A stretch of 64,000 nt of DNA, taken from SIG299 sp045531955. GTDB taxonomy: Bacteria; Bacillota; Clostridia; Lachnospirales; Lachnospiraceae. The stretch covers positions 1-64,000 of the forward strand of contig JAZSFC010000004.1 of NCBI GenBank assembly GCA_045531955.1, given 5' to 3'. Below are positions 26,514-34,418 of this stretch, in pieces. Position numbers and translations under genes: made by a program. The notes below the pieces were generated by a model that ran no database searches, was not told the origin of the DNA, and worked only from the letters and a program-made list of their open reading frames with translations. Position 1 is the stretch's first letter; every line of letters starts with the position of its first letter.

Positions 26514-27251
26514 ATGAAGTATCAGAATTATATATTTGATTTATACGGAACATTAGTGGATATTCATACAGACGAAAGCAAGACATCCCTTTGGAAAAAA
26601 ATAGCGGTGTACTTCAGTGCCCAGGGGGCGGCGTATACCGGAAAAGAACTGAAGGATCGGTATCTTACCCTCATCCGTGCAGAAGAAAAGAAGCTGCAGA
26701 AAAAATTGAAAAAGAAATATCCGGACATTACGGTGAAAGAAGTAGAAATTAATCTGGACCGTGTGTTTACGGCATTATACAAAGAAAAGGGTGTGAAGGC
26801 AAATAAGCAGTTGATTAAGGATTCCATGATTGCGTTCCGCGCCATTACCATGGAAAAACTAAAGCTGTTTCCGGGCACCGCGGAACTTCTGCAAGGATTA
26901 AAAAATGCAGGAAAAAAAGTGTATTTGCTGTCCAATGCCCAAACGTCCTTTACTTATCCTGAAATGAAAGCCCTTGGTATTACCGGGTACTTTGACGATA
27001 TCTTCTTTTCCTCCGATTTGGAAGTGAAGAAGCCTTCCGCAAAGTTTTATGAGGCGCTGTTTGAAAAGCATGGCTTAATAAAGAAAGAGTCGGTGATGGT
27101 AGGTAATGACCGTTTTGCAGACGTGCAGGGCGCGTTGGATTTTGGTTTGGAAGCCATTTATCTTCATACGGAACAATCCACACCGTTTGAGGGAGCACTT
27201 CCGAAGGGAAGTGTACAGGTGGAGTGCCTTACGGATATTTTAACTATTTAA
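26514..27251 (+). CDS. HAD-superfamily hydrolase
   Basis: A 245-aa protein of HAD subfamily IA. Motif I is FDLYGT (nucleophile Asp9), motif II LLSNAQ, motif III lysine in KKPSAKFY and motif IV VGNDRFADVQGA. In motif I the second Asp of DxDGT is a Tyr, as in L-2-haloacid dehalogenases and some YjjG-like nucleotidases; phosphatases usually keep Asp there. A cap domain lies between residues ~15 and 90. The start at 26514 has GGGGGA just upstream; a longer frame would overlap the MATE gene. Confidence 0.88.
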   Translation: MKYQNYIFDLYGTLVDIHTDESKTSLWKKIAVYFSAQGAAYTGKELKDRYLTLIRAEEKKLQKKLKKKYPDITVKEVEINLDRVFTALYKEKGVKANKQLIKDSMIAFRAITMEKLKLFPGTAELLQGLKNAGKKVYLLSNAQTSFTYPEMKALGITGYFDDIFFSSDLEVKKPSAKFYEALFEKHGLIKKESVMVGNDRFADVQGALDFGLEAIYLHTEQSTPFEGALPKGSVQVECLTDILTI

Positions 27252-27290
27252 TTTTGCTAAGAGAGTTGAATTTGCTAAGAGGTAGCAGTC

Positions 27291-28163
27291 ATGAAAGAAA
27301 AAAGTAGAAGTAGGATTCTTGCGAAAAACGCGGTGCTGATTATCGGCGGAAGTTTATTGTATGCTTTAGGAATGAATCTGTTCCTGACGCCGCTTCATTT
27401 ATTCAGCGGTGGCGGTGTGGGTCTTGCCCAGTTATTAACCTTGTTTTTGGAGAACCTGATTGATGTGGGCAGCTTTAATTTGTATGGTATTGTATATCTG
27501 ATTATTAACATTCCGCTTTTATTCCTGGCATATTTTCAGCTGGGCTATAAATTTTTCATTAAAACCTTAATCGGCTCCGGTGCCATCAGTTTATTTATTA
27601 CGTTGGTGCCAACCTTGTCTATGCCGATAGTAGAAGACTATCTTACTTCTGTTCTTATCGGTGGTATTGCCTGTGGCGCAGGCGTGGGTATTATCCTGAT
27701 TGCCGGCGGCAGCGGCGGCGGTATCGATGTGATTGCTATGTGGGCGGCAAAGAAACTGAGAAATGCCAGCGTGGGTAAAATTTCTCTGTATTTTAATGTG
27801 CTGCTGTATGCCATCATGCTGTTTCTGTTTGATGCGGAAACGGTAATTTATTCGTTAATTTATACGGTAATCTTCACCCTTGTTTTAGACAAGACCCATT
27901 ATCAGAATATTAATGTCCGGGTGATGATTTTTACAAAGAAGGATGGCATCGACAAGGCAATTAATGTGAGAACCCGCCGCGGTGTGACAAAGTGGAACGG
28001 TTGTGGTGCTTACACGCAGGAAGCCACACAAATTCTGGTGTCCTGCATCAACAAATATGAGGTCAACGAGATGATGGATCTGGTACACAGCATTGACCCG
28101 CAGGCTTTTGTGATTGTGGATGAAAATGTTATGGTAAGCGGTAATTTTGAGAAGAGATTGTAA
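27291..28163 (+). CDS. YitT-family membrane protein
   Basis: A 290-aa protein with five to six N-terminal hydrophobic helices (YitT_membrane, formerly DUF161) including the family's GGSGGGIDVIA motif near residue 140, and a soluble C-terminal DUF2179 domain (GVTKWNGCGAYTQEATQIL). Function is not settled in the family; members are common in Firmicutes in several copies. It follows the HAD gene by 39 bases, in the same direction. Confidence 0.93.
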   Translation: MKEKSRSRILAKNAVLIIGGSLLYALGMNLFLTPLHLFSGGGVGLAQLLTLFLENLIDVGSFNLYGIVYLIINIPLLFLAYFQLGYKFFIKTLIGSGAISLFITLVPTLSMPIVEDYLTSVLIGGIACGAGVGIILIAGGSGGGIDVIAMWAAKKLRNASVGKISLYFNVLLYAIMLFLFDAETVIYSLIYTVIFTLVLDKTHYQNINVRVMIFTKKDGIDKAINVRTRRGVTKWNGCGAYTQEATQILVSCINKYEVNEMMDLVHSIDPQAFVIVDENVMVSGNFEKRL

Positions 28164-28208
28164 TGCTTGCGGAAAAGCGGGCATGTCAGCAACCGACGGA
28201 GGATTAAA

Positions 28209-29942
28209 GTGAAAAAGAAACTACAGATAATTGCAATAGTGATATTTTCGCTTATTCTTCTGGCAAGTTGCAGGGAAAAGCAGACAGCAAAACCTACGCC
28301 AACGGAAAAGCCGGCAATAACAATAACAGCAACATTGGAACCGACGGCGACATTGGTACCGACAGCAACGCCGGAACCAACAAAAGTAATCGAGAGACAA
28401 AAAAACGTACATGTGCATAACTGGCGGACGGCGACTTGTAAAGAGCCGATGATTTGCATGGAATGCGGCATGACGGAATTGGCGACAGCAGAACACATAT
28501 GGCAGGAAAATGCTTATATAGAGCCAACCTGTGCGGATGGAAAGTTAATTTACACTTGTGCTTGTGAAAGTATAAAAGAAGAATGGATAGAAGCAATCGG
28601 ATCCCATGTTTGTAATGAAAACGGAACGTGCATAGAGTGCGGGAACCGTCTGGATGTAACAAAGATGATATTGGAAGAAATTCTGATAGAAAATGTGGCC
28701 GGAATAGAACGTTGTGGTGTGTTCACCAGTGAAGAAAGCAAGTTTAAGATTTATAAACCGATTGTGACAGAGGATGTTTCTTTACCAATCGTGGAGTTGG
28801 ACGGTGATCTTTCCGGGGTGACAAAATATAAAGAGGGAATGGTCGGTTTTTCATACGAAGACTCAAAAACAGAATTTTCGTGTTTTGCGACAATACATGT
28901 GCAGGGTGCTTCCAGTGTAAGATACCCTAAAAAGAATTATTCCATAAAGCTTGTAGATGAAGATGGAAAGAAGAACAAAGTAGAGCTTGTTAACGGATGG
29001 GGAAAGCAGCATAAGTACTGTATGAAGGCAAATTATATTGATTTTTCCCAGGCAAGAAATGTGGTCTCCGGCAAATTGTGGGGAGATGTGGTGGCGTCCC
29101 GAGGGAATTCAGATGAATTATCCGGGTTAATAAACGGAGGTGCCATAGACGGATATCCGGTGCTGGTGTATCATAACGGAGCTTATCTTGGCCTCTATAC
29201 GATGAACATACCGAAGGACAAATGGCTGTTTGGTATGAAAGACAGTGAAGAGAAGACACAGGCAATGCTTATGGCAATCGACAGAACGGAGGAAACCGCC
29301 CTTAGAAAAACGATAAAAAGTATTTCAGGAAGCGGAATGGAACTGGAATTTTATTCGAATGAAGAAAGCAAGACGGATAGTAGTGCTGCCTGGGTAAAAA
29401 ACAGCTTTAATGAAATGGTTTCCTTTGTTATAAATAACGACGGAGAGGAGTTTCTGAATGGGATTTCCCGGTATGCAGATGTGGAAAAATGTATTGACTC
29501 CATGCTGTATACCTATATTATCTGCGCAGGTGACAATCTTTCCAAAAATATTTTATGGGTAACGTTTGACGGAACGGTGTGGTATTCCTCGGTATATGAT
29601 ATGGACGGAACATGGGGCTTGCGCTGGGATGGAAGTGTGGCTTTCAAAGAGAATAACTATATCATTACAAAAACGAAATCTAATTTATTATGGGAAAAAC
29701 TGTATAAATATGATTTTGAACGTATTGCTGAACGTTATTGGGAACTTCGGGAAGGGCCGCTGTCCATAGAAAATATAACGGAAAAATTTGACGACTTCTT
29801 TTCCGGCATACCTCAGATGGCATACGATGCAGAAAAGAAAAAATGGCCGGATGTGCTAAGTAAGAAAAGTAATACAAAAAAGCAGATTCTTGATTTCGCT
29901 AAACGCCGGTTGGAAGTATTTGATGAAGTATTTCAAAGATAG
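28209..29942 (+). CDS. CotH-like kinase lipoprotein
   Basis: A 577-aa exported lipoprotein: signal peptide with lipobox LLASC, a Thr/Pro-rich tether (~residues 28-60), a Cys/His-rich part with paired motifs CxxC...HVCNENGTCIECG (~70-150), then a CotH domain. CotH of Bacillus is an atypical protein kinase that phosphorylates coat protein CotB; the family's hallmarks here are LGLYTMNIPKDKW (~residue 340) and YDMDGTWGLRWDG (~residue 457). The start is GTG at 28209, preceded by CGGAGG; the signal peptide begins immediately after it, unlike the longer frame. Secreted CotH proteins also occur in cellulosome and surface contexts, so a coat role is not assured. The Cys/His repeats resemble the short zinc-ribbon-like repeats of gut Firmicute surface proteins. 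Confidence 0.88.
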   Translation: MKKKLQIIAIVIFSLILLASCREKQTAKPTPTEKPAITITATLEPTATLVPTATPEPTKVIERQKNVHVHNWRTATCKEPMICMECGMTELATAEHIWQENAYIEPTCADGKLIYTCACESIKEEWIEAIGSHVCNENGTCIECGNRLDVTKMILEEILIENVAGIERCGVFTSEESKFKIYKPIVTEDVSLPIVELDGDLSGVTKYKEGMVGFSYEDSKTEFSCFATIHVQGASSVRYPKKNYSIKLVDEDGKKNKVELVNGWGKQHKYCMKANYIDFSQARNVVSGKLWGDVVASRGNSDELSGLINGGAIDGYPVLVYHNGAYLGLYTMNIPKDKWLFGMKDSEEKTQAMLMAIDRTEETALRKTIKSISGSGMELEFYSNEESKTDSSAAWVKNSFNEMVSFVINNDGEEFLNGISRYADVEKCIDSMLYTYIICAGDNLSKNILWVTFDGTVWYSSVYDMDGTWGLRWDGSVAFKENNYIITKTKSNLLWEKLYKYDFERIAERYWELREGPLSIENITEKFDDFFSGIPQMAYDAEKKKWPDVLSKKSNTKKQILDFAKRRLEVFDEVFQR

Positions 29943-29968
29943 GAATTCTGTGTTTTTTTAAAAAAAAG

Positions 29969-30017
29969 TTGACGGCAAAGTAATTATGTGCTATAACTAT
30001 GCATATAATTACTTTGC
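29969..30017 (+). promoter_or_regulatory. trpB promoter spanned by a perfect 13-bp inverted repeat (candidate operator)
   Basis: TTGACG (29969-29974), 17-base spacer, TATAAC (29992-29997) preceded by TGC: an extended -10 promoter. GCAAAGTAATTAT (29975-29987) is repeated inverted as ATAATTACTTTGC (30005-30017). The left arm fills the spacer and the right arm the start site (~30004), so only one arm is transcribed and the repeat must act as DNA. Confidence 0.75.
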
Positions 30018-30325
30018 TTAGTTAAAGTAACAACGCAAGCAAAACCTGTGACAAAGAGTAAGTACCTTTAACAGCACCGGTACAGAGAGCAGCAGAATGG
30101 TGGAACTGCAGCGCGAGTGGTTAAAGCGAATGGGCTTTGGAGGGCAACCTGAACATCCTTTGGAAGGTAGGGAAGCCGGAGTCGAATCTCCGTTAACAAA
30201 ACCAGCCTGTCAACCGCAAGGGGCGCAGGGCTTAAGAGGGTATCAACAGGATACCAATACGGGTGGCACCGCAGGAGTTAACTCTTGTCCCGCGAAACTT
30301 TTCGCAGTGGATAAGGGTTTTTTTT
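30004..30325 (+). promoter_or_regulatory. Tryptophan T-box riboswitch
   Basis: A tRNA-sensing leader. Stem I base pairs CAAAG with CTTTG and CTTTAAC with GTTAAAG, leaving a specifier loop with AGTAAGTAC on one side and CGAATGGG on the other; UGG at 30131-30133 is the tryptophan codon. The conserved T-box GGGTGGCACCGCAGGA is at 30261-30276. The terminator pairs CTCTTGTCC (30282-30290) with GGATAAGGG (30309-30317), with inner stem GCGAAA/TTTCGC, followed by eight T residues. Uncharged tRNA-Trp would allow readthrough into trpB 55 bases further on. Confidence 0.95.
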
Positions 30326-30379
30326 ATACCTCAAAGGCTGCGAATAACCCATTATTTTTAGTTTAAGGAGGATACTATT

Positions 30380-31600
30380 ATGAAACTCAACAATGTGGAT
30401 TTTGACACCTATTTTAACAATTACCCGGATGTAAACGGCTATTTCGGCAAGTACGGCGGCGCTTATATCGAGCCAAAGTTAAAGGCGGCTATGGACGAAA
30501 TTACAGAAGCTTACTTCTCCATCTGCCAGTCCAGAAAGTTCATTGCAGAACTCAGAAGAATCCGTAAGGAATTCCAGGGCAGACCAACCCCTGTGTCCCA
30601 TTTGGAAAGATTATCCGACGCTCTCGGCGGCAAGGTTCAGCTCTATGCAAAGAGAGAAGATTTAAACCATTCCGGTGCTCACAAGTTAAACCACTGTATG
30701 GGTGAAGCGCTTCTTGCAAAGTACATGGGCAAGAAGAAGGTTATCGCAGAAACCGGCGCAGGCCAGCACGGTGTGGCTCTTGCTACCGCAGCAGCTTACT
30801 TCGGATTAGAGTGTGACATTTACATGGGTTCCGTAGACATTAAGAAGCAGGCTCCAAACGTTGCCAGAATGAAGATTTTAGGCGCAAACGTAATTGAGGT
30901 TACCCATGGCTTACAGACATTAAAGGAAGCGGTTGACGCGGCGTTTGATGCATACAGTAGAGAATACAAAGATGCTATTTACTGCATCGGTTCCGTTTTA
31001 GGACCACATCCATTCCCAATGATGGTTCGTGACTTCCAGAGCGTGGTTGGTATCGAGGCAAGAGACCAGTTCATCGATATGACCGGTCATCTGCCAAGTG
31101 CCATCGTTGCCTGTGTAGGTGGCGGTTCCAACGCAGCAGGTTTATTTGCCGGCTTCTTAAATGACCCGGTTGACATTTACGGTATTGAGCCTTTGGGCCG
31201 CGGCGAAAAGCTGGGTGATCATGCAGCAAGCCTTAAGTACGGTACCGAGGGTATCATGCATGGTTTCAACAGTATCATGTTGAAGGATGAAAACGGCGAG
31301 CCTGCTCCGGTTTACTCCGTTGCCAGCGGCCTCGACTATCCATCCTCCGGCCCTGAGCATGCATTCCTTCAGGAAATCGGACGCGTTAAGTACGATGTAA
31401 TCAACGATGACGAAACCATTGATGCATTCTTTACATTAGCTCGTTTAGAGGGTATCATCCCTGCAATTGAAAGCTCCCACGCTGTTGCTTACGGCATGAA
31501 GCTTGCCAAGACGATGGATCACGGTTCTGTGCTTATTAACCTGTCCGGTCGCGGCGACAAGGATATGGATTATATTTTAGAGAATTACGGTATTCGCTAA
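30380..31600 (+). CDS. trpB: Tryptophan synthase beta chain, standalone
   Basis: A 406-aa PLP enzyme joining indole and serine into tryptophan. Lys102 in GAHKLN is the PLP lysine; AETGAGQHGVA, the GGGSNA phosphate loop and LSGRGDKD near the C-terminus are all present. No trpA, trpC or other trp gene is near, although the Trp T-box shows the gene answers to tryptophan shortage. The N-terminal region differs from standard TrpB (YFGKYGGAYIEPKLK where most have FGGR/QFVPE), and GAHKLNH replaces the usual GAHKINN. It may salvage external indole, or the other trp genes may lie elsewhere. It is not of the TrpB2 type, which has a SHKxN motif. Confidence 0.93.
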   Translation: MKLNNVDFDTYFNNYPDVNGYFGKYGGAYIEPKLKAAMDEITEAYFSICQSRKFIAELRRIRKEFQGRPTPVSHLERLSDALGGKVQLYAKREDLNHSGAHKLNHCMGEALLAKYMGKKKVIAETGAGQHGVALATAAAYFGLECDIYMGSVDIKKQAPNVARMKILGANVIEVTHGLQTLKEAVDAAFDAYSREYKDAIYCIGSVLGPHPFPMMVRDFQSVVGIEARDQFIDMTGHLPSAIVACVGGGSNAAGLFAGFLNDPVDIYGIEPLGRGEKLGDHAASLKYGTEGIMHGFNSIMLKDENGEPAPVYSVASGLDYPSSGPEHAFLQEIGRVKYDVINDDETIDAFFTLARLEGIIPAIESSHAVAYGMKLAKTMDHGSVLINLSGRGDKDMDYILENYGIR

Positions 31601-31608
31601 AGCAAGAT

Positions 31609-31643
31609 GCCGCCATGGGAAAAATTCCTGTGGCGGCTTTTTT
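31609..31643 (+). terminator. Terminator after trpB
   Basis: GCCGCCATGGGA pairs with TTCCTGTGGCGGC with two G-T pairs, followed by six T residues. It also separates trpB from the convergent antitoxin gene. Confidence 0.92.
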
Positions 31644-31650
31644 GGTTCTT

Positions 31651-31980
31651 TTAAGCAAGAGGCTTTCTTTGAACAAAGGGAAAGTCTTCTATAAGATGAT
31701 CATTCATTTCCATCATGTTCAGTAAGCGGCTGGCAGCACCGGAAGGATGATTTATTCCGGCTTCCCATGCTTCCACGGTTTTCTTTGAAACACCAAGATA
31801 GCCTGCAAATAAGCGTTGTGAAAGGCCGGTAGATTTACGGATTCTTTGTATGTCTGTAGCGTGGTATTCTTTAATTGGAACTATGGTGACAGTGTTTCTT
31901 TTTAAAACTTTTTCGGTGCTTTGGGCATCCTCGATAGCTTCAGTAAGGCCGGTTAAGATACTTTCGTAAATGTTACTCAT
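31651..31980 (-). CDS. HigA-type antitoxin (XRE family)
   Basis: A 109-aa protein with a helix-turn-helix in its C-terminal half (IRKSTGLSQRLFAGYLGVSK, then TVEAWEAGINHPSGAA), characteristic of HigA/NadS antitoxins, and a basic, flexible N-terminal half that may wrap the toxin. It starts 13 bases after the toxin stop, SD AGGAGG eight bases upstream. Such antitoxins neutralise the toxin and repress their own operon. Confidence 0.9.
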   Translation of the reverse strand: MSNIYESILTGLTEAIEDAQSTEKVLKRNTVTIVPIKEYHATDIQRIRKSTGLSQRLFAGYLGVSKKTVEAWEAGINHPSGAASRLLNMMEMNDHLIEDFPFVQRKPLA

Positions 31981-31993
31981 GCAAATGTCCTCC

Positions 31994-32329
31994 TTAACTT
32001 AAACTTTTTTCTAAGGTAATGATTAATTTTTTGATATTGTTACGTTCTGATTTGGAAAGATTATCTTTTTCATTTTTTGAATATACGGTAATAAAATAAA
32101 TTGTTTCCTGAATAACAAAATCTACATAACAAACGCGAGCACCACCGCTTTTTCCTCGATTAGGGAGGGAGAAGCGGTATTTTCGAAGGTTACCGGTGCC
32201 GCGAATTACTTTTCCTGCCTTGGGATTGCTTAATAGCTCATTTTCCAGAGTTCGTAAGTCTTCATCTGTTAATCCCAGTTGGCTCCAGTTTTTTGCGAAC
32301 TCATTGGTTTGAATAAAAGTTTTAGTCAT
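31994..32329 (-). CDS. RelE/HigB-type toxin
   Basis: A 111-aa basic protein of the RelE/HigB2 fold. Recognisable are GTGNLRKYRFSLPNRGKSGG and RVCYVDFVIQETIYFITVYSKNEKDNLS (in two parts), which match the 'gl.K.Ri...GKsGG.R..y' signature of HigB2-like mRNA interferases. Arg and Lys residues in these segments would contact mRNA in the ribosomal A site. The toxin gene comes first, as in higBA modules. Mild SD AAAGGAAT before ATG. Confidence 0.9.
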   Translation of the reverse strand: MTKTFIQTNEFAKNWSQLGLTDEDLRTLENELLSNPKAGKVIRGTGNLRKYRFSLPNRGKSGGARVCYVDFVIQETIYFITVYSKNEKDNLSKSERNNIKKLIITLEKSLS

Positions 32330-32345
32330 TTGTAATTCCTTTCAT

Positions 32346-32400
32346 AGTATATCCTATTAAATAGGGTGATGTCAATGTAAAATTGCATATTAGGGTGATG
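32346..32400 (-). promoter_or_regulatory. Promoter and operator of the toxin-antitoxin operon
   Basis: On the minus strand TTGACA (32375-32370), 18-base spacer, TATACT (32351-32346). The spacer holds the palindrome CCTAT-TTA-ATAGG. TAGGGTGATG occurs twice on the plus strand (32362-32371 and 32391-32400). These are plausible antitoxin binding sites. The 150 bases beyond show nothing else. Confidence 0.7.
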
Positions 32401-32551
32401 CTTTTACGAACAAAGAGGTTTGGATTTTAAGATTTTCGATTTTAGAATGGTCACAAACCTTGTTGATGCTAGTGTAACATATCCGAACACATTGCGTCAA
32501 CAATGGTTTGATTAAATTATTATAAGCAGAAGACATTAAACGGAAATTTTA

Positions 32552-33343
32552 TCAGCGCTTTATCATGAGTTCCAACTCCCGAATATTAGCACCGATATCG
32601 CTTTGCTTGTGTGCATCGGAAGCGGTTTCAATTTGCACCTTGTTTTTCTCTAAAACAGATAATAATTGAGGATTTAAGCCGAGTTCCAGTTCAGGGCTGT
32701 AGTTCAATCGTAAGCCACCGCTGTTTTCGGCATACATACCATGCTTGTTTAACAGCATAGCCAATTTGTTATAATATTCTGTTAAGTCCATGTTTGGCTT
32801 ATGGCCGAAACACTTGATGGAATCAGGATGGGCGAGGCCGCTAAATAAACCGCTTTCGCATAATTGGAACATAATCTCATAATATCGTTTATATACTTCT
32901 TCTGCGTTTTTGCTTTCCCAAGTTTCCTTTTGGCGCGGATGATCAAAGCCCCAGCTGTCAATCCAATGTACGGAGCCGGTAAGAAAATCGAATGTATAGT
33001 CATCAAGAATCTCTGCCAAAATGTCAGCAGTTTCCGGAATATAGCAGACTTCGAGGCCAAACTTCACTTTTACAGGATAATCGGTCTTTTTCACTGTTTT
33101 TATAAATCGAATATAATCCTCTATCGATCCGGTCATTCTTTTTGTTACCCAATTATGCTGAAATTCATTATATGATTTTACCGGTTCATAAACTTTTTCA
33201 AATTCAGTAAACTGATGGGTATGCTCCAGCAAGTAGATTTCATCAAGTCCTGCTTCTTGAGCAACTTTAATGAAGCCTTCAAAAAAATCCATAGTATAAC
33301 CGACAGGATCTCCGTGTAAAAAGTGAATATGTACGTCTTTCAT
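32552..33343 (-). CDS. hisK: Histidinol-phosphatase, PHP type
   Basis: A 263-aa metal-dependent phosphatase of the polymerase-and-histidinol-phosphatase fold. Metal-binding motifs: HIHFLHG at residues 5-11, EHTH near 40, GLEV near 99, SVHWID near 123, and SDAHKQSDIG near the C-terminus. It catalyses the L-histidinol-phosphate to histidinol step, but no his genes are near, so another phosphoester substrate is possible. GGGAGG is nine bases before ATG. Confidence 0.88.
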   Translation of the reverse strand: MKDVHIHFLHGDPVGYTMDFFEGFIKVAQEAGLDEIYLLEHTHQFTEFEKVYEPVKSYNEFQHNWVTKRMTGSIEDYIRFIKTVKKTDYPVKVKFGLEVCYIPETADILAEILDDYTFDFLTGSVHWIDSWGFDHPRQKETWESKNAEEVYKRYYEIMFQLCESGLFSGLAHPDSIKCFGHKPNMDLTEYYNKLAMLLNKHGMYAENSGGLRLNYSPELELGLNPQLLSVLEKNKVQIETASDAHKQSDIGANIRELELMIKR

Positions 33344-33385
33344 CCGTTTTTCCTCCCAACCTCAGTTTTGTTCCCTTTTGTATTT

Positions 33386-33395
33386 ATTATATCAA
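33386..33395 (-). promoter_or_regulatory. Extended -10 promoter of the histidinol-phosphatase gene
   Basis: On the minus strand TGATATAAT (33394-33386), an extended -10; the -35 region is poor (TATACA). The gene starts 43 bases downstream. Confidence 0.5.
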
Positions 33396-33478
33396 AAGAA
33401 TTTGTGTGTGTATATTATTCTTTTGATTTCTATACGGGATACAAATTAACAATTTGGTATTTATTTTCTCATGGCAAA

Positions 33479-33928
33479 CCTTCCCGGCGGGATTTATTTT
33501 CCCGTCCTTTTCTGCGTAGGACCTCCGGCACTTTTCCGGCGACTCCAAGGGGATGGAAGCTTTCAAAGATGGCCGCCTTTGCCGGTTTGGCTGACTGTCT
33601 GAGGCGCCGGGAATGGCGATGTGTAAATGATTTGGTGTGTGCAAAAAGCGCGTGAGCGCTTTTAAGAATGAGTAGAAGGTGTGTGGACACTTTATGTGTC
33701 CGACACACCTTTGCTCATTCTTGGAAGTACGTCGTTCCGACGTTTTTGCACCGTCCAAATCTATAAAACAATATAACAATAAACTTCCTTCCCACCCGGC
33801 ACCGAGTTTCAGCAAACCGGTGAAGAAGGCCATTAATCAAAAGAAAGCTGCAATATCCCTTGGCAAGTCCCCGCGGAAAGTGGCCGGGTCGTAGAAAGAA
33901 AAGGATGGGGAACTCCCCGCCGGGAAGG
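33479..33928. repeat. 450-bp foldback (giant imperfect palindrome) element
   Basis: The intergenic region folds back on itself around 33693. Outermost arms CCTTCCCGGCGGG (33479-33491 with 33916-33928) match perfectly; the next block (33501-33513 with 33897-33909) matches 12 of 13; further blocks such as AAGCTTTC and CCGGTTTG pair at intervals. The core (33630-33760) is a junction: ATTTGG/CCAAAT and GTGCAAAAA/TTTTTGCAC close three hairpins, AAAAGCGC-GTGA-GCGCTTTT, a long one topped by GGACAC-TTTAT-GTGTCC (33664-33722), and ACGTCG-TTC-CGACGT. No protein is credible here. It could be a MITE-like non-autonomous element, a degenerate IS remnant or the gene of a structured RNA. Confidence 0.8.
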
Positions 33929-33992
33929 TTTTTTGTCATAAACAAAATTCCTCGCTCATACACTGATAACAAAATGAATCATCGGGTGTGCT

Positions 33993-34403
33993 ATGAAGAA
34001 GAAACGGATTTTGTTTTTGCTGCTTGTTTTTCTGGCGGCATTTTTTGCCGGCTGCGGAGAGAAGGTCAGCAAACCGGAAAAGATAAAGGATGTGGAATAT
34101 ACGGTGCAGGAGGAGAGCCGGGTGCCGGAGGAATTGCTGGCAAAGATGAAGGAAAAGCAAAAGGAAGCCTTTCAAATGACATATGCAACGGAGGGGTATC
34201 TTTATATAGCGAAAGGGTACGGAACCCAGTCAACCAGTGGTTATAGTATCCGTGTGACAGACCTGTATGAGGCGGCGGAAGGAATTGTTTTTTCTGCGGA
34301 ACTGCTGGGTCCCGGAAAAACAGAACCGGTCCTGCAGGTGGAAACCTACCCTTATGTGGTTGTGAAAATAAAGGACTTGGGTCTGGATGTTTTATTTCAA
34401 TAA
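33993..34403 (+). CDS. PrcB-domain lipoprotein
   Basis: A 136-aa exported protein: signal peptide with lipobox FFAGC (Cys at ~residue 21), then a single PrcB-like domain, recognised by the YIAKGYGTQSTSGYSIRV strand pair and the terminal YVVVKIKDL. PrcB was described as a subunit of the Treponema dentilisin protease complex; in Clostridia it appears as a small lipoprotein. It lies 15 bases before sipL, so a part in spore envelope assembly is possible but unproved. The start follows GGGTGTGCT, a weak SD. Confidence 0.75.
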   Translation: MKKKRILFLLLVFLAAFFAGCGEKVSKPEKIKDVEYTVQEESRVPEELLAKMKEKQKEAFQMTYATEGYLYIAKGYGTQSTSGYSIRVTDLYEAAEGIVFSAELLGPGKTEPVLQVETYPYVVVKIKDLGLDVLFQ

Positions 34404-34418
34404 AAAGGAGTGCGGAAA

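Noticed and set aside
30097..30366. An 89-codon open frame ahead of trpB
   Set aside because: It lies wholly inside the T-box riboswitch; the RNA structure explains the sequence.
33387..33894. Overlapping open frames on both strands (71-148 aa) in the intergenic region
   Set aside because: They exist because the foldback is GC-richer and palindromic; none has an SD, family motif or consistent codon use.
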